From: Zobellia amurskyensis
GTDB lineage: Bacteria > Bacteroidota > Bacteroidia > Flavobacteriales > Flavobacteriaceae
Length of the DNA stretch: 52,072 nucleotides
Assembly: GCF_009725985.1 (NCBI RefSeq)
Contig: NZ_RCNR01000032.1
Coordinates: 1 to 52,072, forward strand
Direction: 5' to 3'
Position numbers and translations under genes: made by a program. The stretch's first letter is position 1, and each line of letters starts with the position of its first letter. Shown here piece by piece: positions 34,475 to 44,124 of the stretch. The notes under the pieces were generated by a model that was not told where the DNA came from, did no database searches, and saw only the letters and a program-made list of their open reading frames with translations.

Positions 34475-37132
34475 TCAATTAAAATTTATGGTAAACGTTG
34501 TACCTATACCTACTTTACTGCTTGCGTAAATAGTACCGCCCATAGCCTCTATTTGAGACTTGGTCAAAAACAAACCTACACCTTTGGCGTCTGGATGCCT
34601 ATGGAACACTTTATTTAAACCGAACAATTTATGTCCGTGTTGTTCTAAGTCAATACCTAGGCCGTTGTCTTTGAATGTTAGCATTATTTTACCATTCTGG
34701 TTCATTGATTCTATTTCTATTATCGGCTTGCGCTCTTCGGAACTGTACTTTATGGCGTTACTTACCAGATTCAAAAAAATACTTTCTAAATATATTTTAT
34801 GATACTGAATTTTTGAACACTTTGAGAAATCGGACGTAATGGTGGCACCTGATTTTAGGATTTGGCCAGCTAAAACATCTTTAGTTAGCCTCAACATATC
34901 TTCAAACAAAATTTCTTCAATATCATCCTTAGAATGTCCACTCTTTGTTTTTAACGCTTCAACTAATGTATTTAGTGTTAAGGTGAGGTGATTTATTACC
35001 GTTTCAAATTTTTCGAACAGGTTTAGTCGTAAGGTTTCGCTATCCGTTGTTTTGTAGATATCCAGAAGTGAATTAAGGTTGCTTACCGGCGAGCGTAAAT
35101 TATGCGATGTAATATGCGTAAAATCTGCAAGTTGCTTGTTCTGTTCCGTTAATTTTTGGGCAAAACCTTCTAGGTTTTCTTTAGCTTTTAGAATTTTGCG
35201 TTCGGCAGCTTTTTGTTTGGTAATGTCGCGTATGGCCAGAGATATTAGTATTCCCTCTTCCCACTGTAATGGAGCCATGTTTATTTGAACAGGTATTTTT
35301 TTACCTGTCTTTTGTATCGCAAAGAGCTCTTCTATAATACCAATTTGCCTTGTGATATTATCATTTGAAAATTTAGCAGCTTTAACGGACGTTAATATAT
35401 GCGGAATAAGAATTTCTACGGATTGCAGTACTAATTCTTCCGAGGAGTGATGAAATAAACTTTCCGTTTGTTTGTTGATTAGTTGAATAGACCCTTGCTC
35501 ATCTATGATGACCATAGCATCTGGTGCAGATTCTAAGAGACCTTTAAATTTCTTTTCGGCCATTTTAAGATCGGTAACGTCTTGACTGGTTCCAATTAGC
35601 TCTACAATTTCGTTTTTTTCATTGGTGACAACCTTACCCATCACGTGTATTGTTTTCACATTGCCCCCACCGGATATAATTCTATGGGAGAAATTTTGAA
35701 AAACTTTAGTATGCATTGTCTCCTGCATATGTTCTAAGAGCATTTGCTTGTCATCAGGATGAACAAATTTTTGAAAGTTGTCAAGGCTAACTTCTATATT
35801 GCCTTCTTCCACTTCAAATATTTTATAAAGATTTTTAGACCAATACGCTTGATTCGTTATCATATTAAGGCGCCAATGCCCCATTAAAATCATTTTTTCG
35901 GCAAAATTCAGCAATTGATTTTTGGCAAGAATTTCGTTCTGGTGGTTTTTTAAATCGGATATGTCTGTTGACACCACGATAAACCCTATATTTTTTCCTA
36001 GGTCATCTTTTACCGAGGATACGGTACATTGAGCGGGTACTATTGAGCCATCTTTACGAATATAATTCCATTCTCTGGTATCGTTTACATTTTCGTATAC
36101 TAAGTCTCTATAATGGCTAAAGTTGTCGGGATTTTTTCCGTGTAAAATGGCGAGTTCTTTTCTAAACTTGTTTACCTCCTCTGGGAAAAGAAAATAAGTC
36201 GGCTCTTTTTTACCCTCCATTTCCTCGGCGGAATATCCTAAAAGTTGTTCCGCACCTTTATTAAAGTGGTTTATGATTCCGTTACTATCTGTGGAGAATA
36301 TGGAAATGGACTCCGAGTTGTATATGGCTTTTAATTGGGAGTGGGCTATATTCAGTTGTAACTTGGAAAACTTAACATCACTAATATCCTGGACCAACCC
36401 AATAACATTTGTTATGTTCCCATCTATGATTTCTGGCTTTCCTATCACACGTACCCAACGTAGATTGTTATTTGCGGTGATAAGCTCAAAATCAGAGTCA
36501 AATGGAATTCCCTTTTCAATAGAATCTTGAATTTTGGCTCTTAGTTTTGGACGACTATTTTTTTCTTCAAAGAAGTTTATGGCATTCTCAAGATCAGGTT
36601 GGAACCCAAGGGGAACCTCATGTATCTCTCTAGTTATCTTACTCCAATATACTTTACTCGTTGCTATGTTAATTTCCCAAGTGCCCATTTTGGCCACCTC
36701 TTTTGTTTTTGTGAAAATATCCAACGTTCTGGCTATTTTTAATTCACTTTCCTTGTTGGGTGTAATGTCAATTGTATGTATAAATAGCCCGCCAACCTTA
36801 TTTTTAGAAATATACCAAGGGTGAATATCCCAATAGAGCCATTGTATTGTACCATCCTTTTGTGTAAATGGGGCCTCATCAAATATATTGATGGCATTGG
36901 TAAGACATTGTTGGTGCAATTCTTTTGAATCGTCACTTATATTAGGAAATATATCATAGTAGCTACGTCCTATAATCTCTATACCTTGGAGCTTGTGCTC
37001 TTTTATCCAATAATCAGAGGCAGCAATATAGCACATGTCTTTATCTAGCATGGCAATAGCTGTAGGGGCCTGTTCAATAAAAATTTTCCTGTAAGGTATT
37101 TTAGATTTCGAATTACCGGCTGCTTTTTCCAA
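34475..37132 (-). CDS. Multi-PAS sensor histidine kinase
   Basis: 885 residues with no signal peptide or transmembrane segment, hence cytoplasmic. I count five PAS domains, starting near 'IFIEQAPTAIAMLDKDMCYI', 'TKEVAKMGTWEINIATSKVY', 'LKAIYNSESISIFSTDSNGI', 'AEKMILMGHWRLNMITNQAY' and 'LESAPDAMVIIDEQGSIQLI'. Then come a coiled coil, HisKA with phospho-acceptor H677 ('TSHNLRSPVSNL') and an HATPase with N box 'NLVSNAIKYSS', G1 'DNGLGID' and G2 'GVGLFLTKSQIEAMGG'. Ligands of the PAS domains cannot be read. It forms an operon with the receiver gene. Confidence 0.93.
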   Translation of the reverse strand: MEKAAGNSKSKIPYRKIFIEQAPTAIAMLDKDMCYIAASDYWIKEHKLQGIEIIGRSYYDIFPNISDDSKELHQQCLTNAINIFDEAPFTQKDGTIQWLYWDIHPWYISKNKVGGLFIHTIDITPNKESELKIARTLDIFTKTKEVAKMGTWEINIATSKVYWSKITREIHEVPLGFQPDLENAINFFEEKNSRPKLRAKIQDSIEKGIPFDSDFELITANNNLRWVRVIGKPEIIDGNITNVIGLVQDISDVKFSKLQLNIAHSQLKAIYNSESISIFSTDSNGIINHFNKGAEQLLGYSAEEMEGKKEPTYFLFPEEVNKFRKELAILHGKNPDNFSHYRDLVYENVNDTREWNYIRKDGSIVPAQCTVSSVKDDLGKNIGFIVVSTDISDLKNHQNEILAKNQLLNFAEKMILMGHWRLNMITNQAYWSKNLYKIFEVEEGNIEVSLDNFQKFVHPDDKQMLLEHMQETMHTKVFQNFSHRIISGGGNVKTIHVMGKVVTNEKNEIVELIGTSQDVTDLKMAEKKFKGLLESAPDAMVIIDEQGSIQLINKQTESLFHHSSEELVLQSVEILIPHILTSVKAAKFSNDNITRQIGIIEELFAIQKTGKKIPVQINMAPLQWEEGILISLAIRDITKQKAAERKILKAKENLEGFAQKLTEQNKQLADFTHITSHNLRSPVSNLNSLLDIYKTTDSETLRLNLFEKFETVINHLTLTLNTLVEALKTKSGHSKDDIEEILFEDMLRLTKDVLAGQILKSGATITSDFSKCSKIQYHKIYLESIFLNLVSNAIKYSSEERKPIIEIESMNQNGKIMLTFKDNGLGIDLEQHGHKLFGLNKVFHRHPDAKGVGLFLTKSQIEAMGGTIYASSKVGIGTTFTINFN

Positions 37133-37358
37133 ATCTGGTTATTTTATTAAGAATATACCTTCAATATAAACATAATTTACTGATGATTATGTAGAGTTCT
37201 TGTTTTTTTAGTGGGAAAGATGTAACAAAAGAAGATTTCTTGTTTTATACCAGTTTTATTCATGAGTAACTGAGCCTTATTTAAACAAATAAAAGTTGGT
37301 AAGAATTCAACGGGATAAGTATAAGATTATAAAGTAAATTAAGTATTGTATTTAAAAC

Positions 37359-38222
37359 CTACTTCATCTCATACCTTTCTTTATAGGCACTGGGCGTACT
37401 ATTGGTTGCCGCTTTAAATTGTCTGTTAAAATTGGATAATGTTCTAAACCCACTTTGGTAACAGGCTTGTGAAGCATTCATCTTTTTATCTATGAGTAGT
37501 TTGCATGCGTGGCCAATACGTATTTCACTTACAAATTCAGAAAACGTTTTATTGGCATGTGTTTTAAAATATCTACTAAATGAAGTTGCGGTCATATTGG
37601 TTAACTGCGCCATCTCCGTTATAGGAATTTTACGGGTAAAGTGTTTCATTACGTGTGCATATACACGGTTCATACGCTCTGTATCGCCATCTCTTAAGGT
37701 ATTTGTGTATCCGGAACTCGCTAGGATTTTCAAATCTTCGGTCTTAGCGAGTATATTTAAAATATGAAGAAGTCCCAGAACGGCGTCAAAACCCTGTAAT
37801 GTGGGTAATTCTATTATTTTTTTTCTGATTATGGCAGCGGTTTTGCCAACAACATCAAATCCACGTAGACTTGTTTTAAAAAGATGTCTTAATCTAATAT
37901 ACTCCTCTTTGTGTAATAGGGATTCACTTATAAAATCGTAATCAAAATAAACCACAATGCCTTCAGCCCTTGTTTCTGGTTCATGTTCTCCCGTATCGCT
38001 TTTCCATAGGTGGGGAAGATTTGGTCCTGTAAAGGTGATGTCACCTGCATCAAATTGTTTTACATGATCTCCTACAAAACGGGTGCCGTGGCCATTTAAA
38101 ACCATAAATAATTGATATTCCGGATGAAAATGCCAATTAGGATCAAAAACAGGTTGATTTAATCGTTGTACCACAAAAGCATGTGTTTTGGGTATAGGCG
38201 ATTTTTTTAGGGCAGTTTTCAT
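37359..38222 (-). CDS. AraC-family regulator with N-terminal cupin domain
   Basis: 287 residues. The N-terminal cupin-type sensing domain has 'NWHFHPEYQLFMVLNGHGTR' and 'FDAGDITFTGPNLPHLW'. The C-terminal AraC domain has both helix-turn-helices ('ITEMAQLTNMTATSFSRYFK', 'ASQACYQSGFRTLSNFNRQF') and ends shortly after 'NSTPSAYKERYE'. It is divergent from the three-gene sugar operon starting at 38383, with two palindromes in between. It is therefore the likely regulator of that operon, responding to a sugar or sugar derivative. Confidence 0.92.
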   Translation of the reverse strand: MKTALKKSPIPKTHAFVVQRLNQPVFDPNWHFHPEYQLFMVLNGHGTRFVGDHVKQFDAGDITFTGPNLPHLWKSDTGEHEPETRAEGIVVYFDYDFISESLLHKEEYIRLRHLFKTSLRGFDVVGKTAAIIRKKIIELPTLQGFDAVLGLLHILNILAKTEDLKILASSGYTNTLRDGDTERMNRVYAHVMKHFTRKIPITEMAQLTNMTATSFSRYFKTHANKTFSEFVSEIRIGHACKLLIDKKMNASQACYQSGFRTLSNFNRQFKAATNSTPSAYKERYEMK

Positions 38223-38287
38223 TCAATCAACTTTGTACATTTAGAATACGGTAGATACTAATTTACCACTAAAAATTAATAAAAAAG

Positions 38288-38301
38288 TATATCATGATAT
38301 A
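38288..38301. promoter_or_regulatory. 14-base palindrome between the AraC gene and the sugar operon
   Basis: TATATCATGATATA is fully self-complementary, 66 bases from the AraC start codon. Operator candidate. Confidence 0.4.
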
Positions 38302-38306
38302 TTACA

Positions 38307-38319
38307 GTCAGTATCTGAC
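38307..38319. promoter_or_regulatory. Second dyad between the AraC gene and the sugar operon
   Basis: GTCAG-TAT-CTGAC, perfect five-base arms, five bases after the previous palindrome. AraC proteins often bind direct repeats, so either dyad could instead belong to another regulator. Confidence 0.35.
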
Positions 38320-38382
38320 AATAGACAGTCCTTCTTGCCTTCATTAAATTCATAAAATTGGAGTGTATTTAGAACCATCATT

Positions 38383-41300
38383 ATGAAAGCCGAAATAAAA
38401 TTACTTTTTAACCTTTTAGTATTGAGTCTTTTAATGGTTTCTTGCCAGACTAAAAATAATAAGAAGGAGACTTTAGATGATAAGCCAAGAAGGTTAGAAC
38501 TTCTATTTTTAGGCCATGATCAGGAAAATCATGACTCTAGGGCATATATGCCTATTTTAAGTTCTGCATTGGCCAAAGACGGCATCAATATTACGTATAC
38601 GGAAGATGTAAGCGATATTAATACAGAAAACCTGAATCTTTACGACGGACTTATCATTTACGCTAACCATGAACAGATTACTGCCGATCAAGAAGAGGCC
38701 CTGTTGAATTTTGTTGAAGAAGGTAAAGGGTTTGTTCCCATTCATTCGGCAAGTTTTTGCTTTAAAAATTCAGAGAAGTATATAGATTTGGTAGGCGCCC
38801 AGTTCGCTACACATGAGACTGGAACATTTACGGCAACCGTTATAGATTCTACTCACCCAGCCATTAAAAATAGTGAAGAATTTGAAACTTGGGATGAAAC
38901 TTACGTACATGCTAAAATAGCAGATGACTTAACTATTTTAATGGAACGTGTTGAAGGAAACCACCGTGAGCCGTATACTTGGGTAAAGGAATATGGAGAA
39001 GGAAGGGTTTTTTATACAGCTCTTGGCCATGATGAACACACCTGGGAAAATCCTAAATTCCACAGACTTTTGAAGGAAGGAATTCTCTGGGCCGTAAATG
39101 ATCAGGCAAAACAAAACAGGGCAGCATTTGTAAAAGGAATGCCCGAATTAAAATATGAAGAAAGAGATAATATTCCCAATTATGAAAAACGAAATCCACC
39201 GTTAAAATATCAAATGCCACTCACTCCGGAAGAATCGGCAAAACTGATTCAGGTTCCTCCAGGTTTTGAACTTCAGCTATTTGCTTCTGAGCCTGATATT
39301 ATAAATCCAATAGCGGCCAATTGGGATGAGAAAGGGAGGCTGTGGGTTATTGAAACTGTAGATTACCCAAACACTGTTCGTGATGATAAAGGCGAAGGAG
39401 ATGATCTAATAAAAATACTTGAGGATACAAATGGTGACGGACGTGCGGATAAGGTTACCGTTTTTGCGGATAAGCTGAACATCCCAACTAGTTTTACATT
39501 TAACAATGGAGGAATTATAGTTTCTCAAGCACCCCATTTTTTGTTCTTAAAAGATACTGATGGTGATGATAAAGCAGATGTAAGGGAAATTATAATTGAC
39601 GGATGGGGCACTTTTGATACCCATGCAGGTCCTTCTAATCTTCAAAACGGAATTGATAATAAGATATATGGAGTAGTAGGGTACTCGGGTTTTAAAGGCT
39701 CTATTTTTGGAGAGGAGCATCAGTTTTCTCAGGGAATGTATCGCTTTGCACCTAAAAAGCAAACATTTGAGTTTCTAACAAGGACCAGTAATAATACCTG
39801 GGGGTTGGGTATTACTGAAGACAACGCCCTCTTTGCATCTACGGCAAATAATACGCATAGCGTGTATTTAGGTATTCCAGATAAAAATTTAAAAGGCGTA
39901 GAAGGCATTCCGTTAAATGGGAGCGTTAAAATAGATGGCCATTATGATATACGACCCATTACTAAAAACATTAGACAGGTAGATGTTTTTGGAGGATTCA
40001 CCGCTGCTGCAGGGCATCATTTTTATACAGCAAGGGATTACCCTAAAGCGTTTTATAATAAAGTTGCTTTTGTCTGCGAACCTACCGGTGGTCTGGTCCA
40101 CATGGCCCGAATACATGAAAAAGGGGCCGGTTATGAGGAAACCGATGGTGGAAACCTTTTGGCCAGTTCAGATGAATGGGTATCTCCTGTGGAAGCAAAA
40201 GTTGGTCCGGACGGAGCCGTATGGGTTTTGGACTGGTACAATTTTATCATTCAGCATAACCCAACACCTAATGAAGAAAGAGGTGGTTACGATGCGGTAA
40301 ACGGAAAGGGAAATGCATACGAAAACCCGCTTAGGGATAAGTCCAGAGGTCGTATTTACAGGGTTGTTTCAAAAAAGAGTGCACCAAAACAAAAAATGAC
40401 TTTGGATAAGGATAAACCGGAAGAACTGGTGAAAGCACTTGCCCATAGCAATATGTTCTGGCGTATGACCGCACAACGTTTATTAGTAGAACGTGCAAAT
40501 CTTGATGTGGTAAAAGCACTCGTTAATTTAATGTCCAAAGTAGAAGTGGACGAGTTGGGTATGAATCCCGCAGCCTTACATGCCCTTTGGACTTTGGACG
40601 GATTAGGTGTTTTGGAATCCAATTCTGAAACGCACAACGTAGTTTTTGATGCTCTAAAACATTCCGCCCCTATAGTACGAAGAGCGGCTTTACAGATAGC
40701 TTCAAAAAATGAGCGGACAGATAAGGCTATTTTGGAAGGAGACCTTTTGAACGATAAAGACCCCAAAGTTCGTTTGGCGGCATTGCTCTACTTTTCTGAA
40801 AGACCCAGCTCTAAGGAAATAGGCAATATGTTGTATGAAATGAGTAGTACCCAAGAAATCATAGACGACATTTGGCTTTCAAAAGCACTCTACGCTGCTG
40901 CCAGTGTGCACCCTAAAGGGTTTATGCAACATATAGAATTAGTTAAACCGGTTGTGGATGATAGTGTTGAAGAACTAGACCGATTTGATGTAAACTATGA
41001 CGATTCTAGTTGGGGAACTATGGAGCTTCCGCAATTTATAGAGGATGCAGGACTTGAGATAGATGGTATTGTTTGGTTCAGTAAAAAGCTTACTGTTTCC
41101 GAGGACGTATCAAACCTCTCAGGAACCATTTCTCTAGGGCCCATAGACGATTCCGATGTGGTTTATATAAACGGCATAAAAGTGGGTGCTACTGAACAGA
41201 GCTATGATAAGGACCGCATCTATAGAATCTCCAAAGGCATTTTAAAGAAGGGTGAAAACCGCATAGCTATTAGAATGGAAGATACCGGAGGTGGTGGTGG

Positions 41301-41886
41301 AGTTTATGGCGATGAAAATAAAATGTTTTTGCAATACGGAAATAACAAAATATCGCTCTCCGGAGAATGGAGGTACGAAGTTGAAAAAAATCTGCTTAAG
41401 AGTACAGATGAGGTGTTCACGAATTCCAGTATAGCCCAAGTTTTTGCCGAAGCCTATCGTGATAAGATTGATGATATTGAAAATAATGCTTCAGAAAACG
41501 GGAAGCGATTGGTGGTGCGGCTCCGCACGGTTAAGAATGAAATGAAATATGACCTATCGGAATTTGTGGTGCCTGCGGGTGAATCCGTAGAGCTGATATT
41601 GGAAAACATAGATTTTATGCAGCATAACTTGGTAATCGTAGAACAAGGGGCGATGGAGAAAGTAGGATTGGCTTCGGACAAGCTTGCTGCAGATCCTAAC
41701 GGTGCCAAGCAAAATTACGTTCCTAAAATGGACGAAGTGCTTTTTGCGACTGCGCTAGTTGACCCAGAACAGACGGTCACCTTAAAGTTTACCGCTCCAA
41801 GCAAACCCGGTGAATACCCTTTTATATGTACGTTTCCGGGGCATTGGCGCATTATGAAAGGCATAATGAAGGTAGTCCCCAACTAA
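38383..41886 (+). CDS. Four-part fusion: ThuA / PVC-type membrane-bound dehydrogenase / jelly-roll / cupredoxin, lipoprotein
   Basis: 1167 residues with lipobox 'LLVLSLLMVSCQ'. In order: a ThuA domain (about 30-245, 'ELLFLGHDQENHDSRAYMPI', 'GFVPIHSASFCF'); a six-bladed dehydrogenase propeller of the PVC type (about 265-670, 'DTNGDGRADKVTVFADKL', 'WVLDWYNFIIQHNP'); HEAT-like helices (about 680-840); a galactose-binding-like sandwich (about 855-990, 'DGIVWFSKKLTV'); and a C-terminal blue-copper domain (about 1045-1167) with ligands H1081, C1149, H1154 and M1158 ('CTFPGHWRIM'). I find no CxxCH haem motif, so the copper site probably serves as electron acceptor. It likely oxidises a sugar in the cell envelope. 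Confidence 0.88.
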   Translation: MKAEIKLLFNLLVLSLLMVSCQTKNNKKETLDDKPRRLELLFLGHDQENHDSRAYMPILSSALAKDGINITYTEDVSDINTENLNLYDGLIIYANHEQITADQEEALLNFVEEGKGFVPIHSASFCFKNSEKYIDLVGAQFATHETGTFTATVIDSTHPAIKNSEEFETWDETYVHAKIADDLTILMERVEGNHREPYTWVKEYGEGRVFYTALGHDEHTWENPKFHRLLKEGILWAVNDQAKQNRAAFVKGMPELKYEERDNIPNYEKRNPPLKYQMPLTPEESAKLIQVPPGFELQLFASEPDIINPIAANWDEKGRLWVIETVDYPNTVRDDKGEGDDLIKILEDTNGDGRADKVTVFADKLNIPTSFTFNNGGIIVSQAPHFLFLKDTDGDDKADVREIIIDGWGTFDTHAGPSNLQNGIDNKIYGVVGYSGFKGSIFGEEHQFSQGMYRFAPKKQTFEFLTRTSNNTWGLGITEDNALFASTANNTHSVYLGIPDKNLKGVEGIPLNGSVKIDGHYDIRPITKNIRQVDVFGGFTAAAGHHFYTARDYPKAFYNKVAFVCEPTGGLVHMARIHEKGAGYEETDGGNLLASSDEWVSPVEAKVGPDGAVWVLDWYNFIIQHNPTPNEERGGYDAVNGKGNAYENPLRDKSRGRIYRVVSKKSAPKQKMTLDKDKPEELVKALAHSNMFWRMTAQRLLVERANLDVVKALVNLMSKVEVDELGMNPAALHALWTLDGLGVLESNSETHNVVFDALKHSAPIVRRAALQIASKNERTDKAILEGDLLNDKDPKVRLAALLYFSERPSSKEIGNMLYEMSSTQEIIDDIWLSKALYAAASVHPKGFMQHIELVKPVVDDSVEELDRFDVNYDDSSWGTMELPQFIEDAGLEIDGIVWFSKKLTVSEDVSNLSGTISLGPIDDSDVVYINGIKVGATEQSYDKDRIYRISKGILKKGENRIAIRMEDTGGGGGVYGDENKMFLQYGNNKISLSGEWRYEVEKNLLKSTDEVFTNSSIAQVFAEAYRDKIDDIENNASENGKRLVVRLRTVKNEMKYDLSEFVVPAGESVELILENIDFMQHNLVIVEQGAMEKVGLASDKLAADPNGAKQNYVPKMDEVLFATALVDPEQTVTLKFTAPSKPGEYPFICTFPGHWRIMKGIMKVVPN

Positions 41887-41907
41887 TAATTTCTTAAAAA
41901 TAAATAC

Positions 41908-42765
41908 GTGAATAATAGTATAGAATTTGGTGTAAGTACTTGGTTGTGGCAATCGCCCTTTACTTCGGAATCAATAGCCCTCTTTCCTAAGATAAAAAAA
42001 ATGGGTTTTGATGTAGTGGAGATACCTGTTGAGATTCCATCTAAAATAGACGGAAAACTGGTTAAGAAAGCGTTGGATGATAACGGTCTTAAGGCAACGG
42101 TCTGCGGTGCTTTTGGTCCTACGAAAGACCTAACGGCAGATAACGTTACTTTACACAAAAACTGTTTTACGTACGTAACGGATTGCTTTGAGCTCTGTAA
42201 CATTTTGGGAACTGATTTTTTGGCAGGACCAATGTATTCGGCCGTAGGTAAGGCACGTATGGTTTCTCAAGAACAACGAAAAATAGAGTGGGGCAGGGCG
42301 GTAAAGAATTTACAACGTGTCTGTGAAATGGCAAAAGAGCATGGGTTGTCCATCGCCTTAGAACCTTTGAATAGGTTTGAATCCGATTTGATAAATACGT
42401 CAAAGGATGTAATGCGATTAATCAATGACATTAATCAACCCAATGCTAAAGTTTTGTTAGATGGGTTTCATATGACCATAGAGGAACAGAATATTAGGGA
42501 AGCCATACAGTTAGTTGGCGATAAGTTGATACATGTTCAGGTATCGGAGAATCACAGGGGTATTCCTGGAACAGGACTCACCCCATGGTCGGATTTTAAG
42601 AAGGGGTTGGAAGATATTAATTACGAGGGGTCTATGGTTATAGAAAGTTTTACGCCAGAAATAGAGGAACTTGCCGGAGCGGTCTGTATATGGAAAACTC
42701 TTGCTGATAGTCAGGACCAATTTGCCTCTGAAGGCATTCAATTTTTAAAGAAAACATTCGCATAA
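41908..42765 (+). CDS. Sugar phosphate isomerase/epimerase-like TIM-barrel protein
   Basis: 285 residues from a GTG start 21 bases after the preceding stop; no ATG fits the family's N-terminus better. Xylose isomerase-like AP-endonuclease-2 fold: 'FGVSTWLWQSPFTSE', 'GLSIALEPLNRFESDLINTS' (metal Glu), 'VLLDGFHMTIEE' (metal Asp/His), 'IHVQVSENHRGIPGTG' and 'GSMVIESFTPE' (metal Glu). This matches the D-tagatose/D-psicose 3-epimerase-like branch, with all four metal-ligand positions visible. It is cytoplasmic and probably epimerises a keto-sugar made by the flanking oxidoreductase or the fusion protein. Confidence 0.88.
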   Translation: MNNSIEFGVSTWLWQSPFTSESIALFPKIKKMGFDVVEIPVEIPSKIDGKLVKKALDDNGLKATVCGAFGPTKDLTADNVTLHKNCFTYVTDCFELCNILGTDFLAGPMYSAVGKARMVSQEQRKIEWGRAVKNLQRVCEMAKEHGLSIALEPLNRFESDLINTSKDVMRLINDINQPNAKVLLDGFHMTIEEQNIREAIQLVGDKLIHVQVSENHRGIPGTGLTPWSDFKKGLEDINYEGSMVIESFTPEIEELAGAVCIWKTLADSQDQFASEGIQFLKKTFA

Positions 42766-42777
42766 ACTAGCATTACT

Positions 42778-43908
42778 ATGAGTACACAAAAAATAAATAT
42801 AGCTATTGTCGGACTCGGTTTCGGGGCCGAATTCATTCCTATTTATCAGAAACACCCCCATGCCAATCTTGTCGCTTTATGCCAACGAAACGAGGAGAAA
42901 CTCAATCAGTTGGCAGACACATTTCATATAGAGAAAAGATATACTTCCTATGAGGAGCTGTTGAACGACCCGGATATAGATGCAGTACACATTAACACAC
43001 CTATTCCTGACCATGGCAGACAATCTATCTTGGCACTCAAAGCAGGAAAACACGTAGCCTGTACCGTACCCATGGCCACCACTATTGAGGAATGCGAGGA
43101 AATTGTTCGCCTGACAGAAGAAAGTGGTCTTAGCTATATGATGATGGAAACCGTAGTGTATGCCCGAGAGTTCTTGTATATGAAAGAGCTTTATGAAAAT
43201 GGCGATTTAGGTAAGGTACAGTTCTTAAAGGCTAGCCATCAACAAGATATGGATGGTTGGCCCAATTATTGGCCCGGTTTACCTCCCATGCACTATGCAA
43301 CACATTGCGTAGGTCCTGTTTTGGCACTCACAAGGGGTGAGGCCGAATATGTATCGTGTTTTGGCTCTGGTACAATCAGAGAAGAATTAATACCACATTA
43401 CAACTCGCCTTTTGCGGTAGAAACAACCCATATCAAATTCAGAAATTCAGATTTGAGCGCTCAGGTGTACCGTTCCCTTTTTGATGTAGCCAGACAATAC
43501 AGGGAGAGTTTTGAAGTATACGGCTCAAAAAAATCTGTAGAATGGCCCCTTATTGAAGGAAAGCCTTTGGTGGTTCACACGGCCAAAAAACCGGAACCCG
43601 AAATTCCCGAAGAAATTGAAAGTCCGGATTTTGCAAAGTTGTTACCAAAGGAAATTCAGCATTTTACCACGCAAGGTGTTTATGATTCTGAAGAGCATCA
43701 ACATCTTAGCTTTACCCAGGGTGCGGGCCATGGAGGTTCACACCCACATTTAGTACACGAGTTCGTAAACGCCCTAACCGAATGGAAGTCACCTTATCCT
43801 AATGCCAGACAATCTGCCAATATTACCTGTGTAGGTATTTTAGCTCATGAATCTGCTTTAAAAGGAGGTGAGCTTATAAAATTACCCGATTTTACATTTG
43901 AAAAGTAA
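42778..43908 (+). CDS. Cytoplasmic Gfo/Idh/MocA family oxidoreductase without a standard EKP motif
   Basis: 376 residues with no signal peptide. Rossmann domain 'INIAIVGLGFGAEFIPIYQ', then 'AVHINTPIPDHG'. At the position of the usual catalytic EKP it has 'HVACTVPMATT', so the conserved Lys is replaced by Val; some family members share this. The C-terminal domain has 'LPPMHYATHCVGPVLAL' and 'GAGHGGSHPHLVHEF'. It starts 12 bases after the isomerase gene and ends the operon at a strong terminator. Substrate unknown; probably a sugar or keto-sugar. Confidence 0.88.
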   Translation: MSTQKINIAIVGLGFGAEFIPIYQKHPHANLVALCQRNEEKLNQLADTFHIEKRYTSYEELLNDPDIDAVHINTPIPDHGRQSILALKAGKHVACTVPMATTIEECEEIVRLTEESGLSYMMMETVVYAREFLYMKELYENGDLGKVQFLKASHQQDMDGWPNYWPGLPPMHYATHCVGPVLALTRGEAEYVSCFGSGTIREELIPHYNSPFAVETTHIKFRNSDLSAQVYRSLFDVARQYRESFEVYGSKKSVEWPLIEGKPLVVHTAKKPEPEIPEEIESPDFAKLLPKEIQHFTTQGVYDSEEHQHLSFTQGAGHGGSHPHLVHEFVNALTEWKSPYPNARQSANITCVGILAHESALKGGELIKLPDFTFEK

Positions 43909-43932
43909 ACACCAACAACCAATTTGTTTTTT

Positions 43933-43971
43933 AGTTGAGACCGCCCCCATCTGTACGGTCTCAACTTTTTT
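43933..43971 (+). terminator. Terminator of the ThuA/isomerase/oxidoreductase operon
   Basis: AGTTGAGACCG (43933-43943) and CGGTCTCAACT (43956-43966) form a perfect 11-bp stem with a T run to 43971. Confidence 0.95.
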
Positions 43972-44124
43972 GTTTGTATGAGATTTTAAGTTTAGGACCT
44001 TGTGTTTAAGTAAGATTATTAGATTTATGTAAATTGGTGTTTATGCATTTCGGATAAGAATTTCAAAAAAATAGTCAGAAGTGTCTTATAAATATGATCT
44101 TTGTAAATAGATTATTTTGTGATT

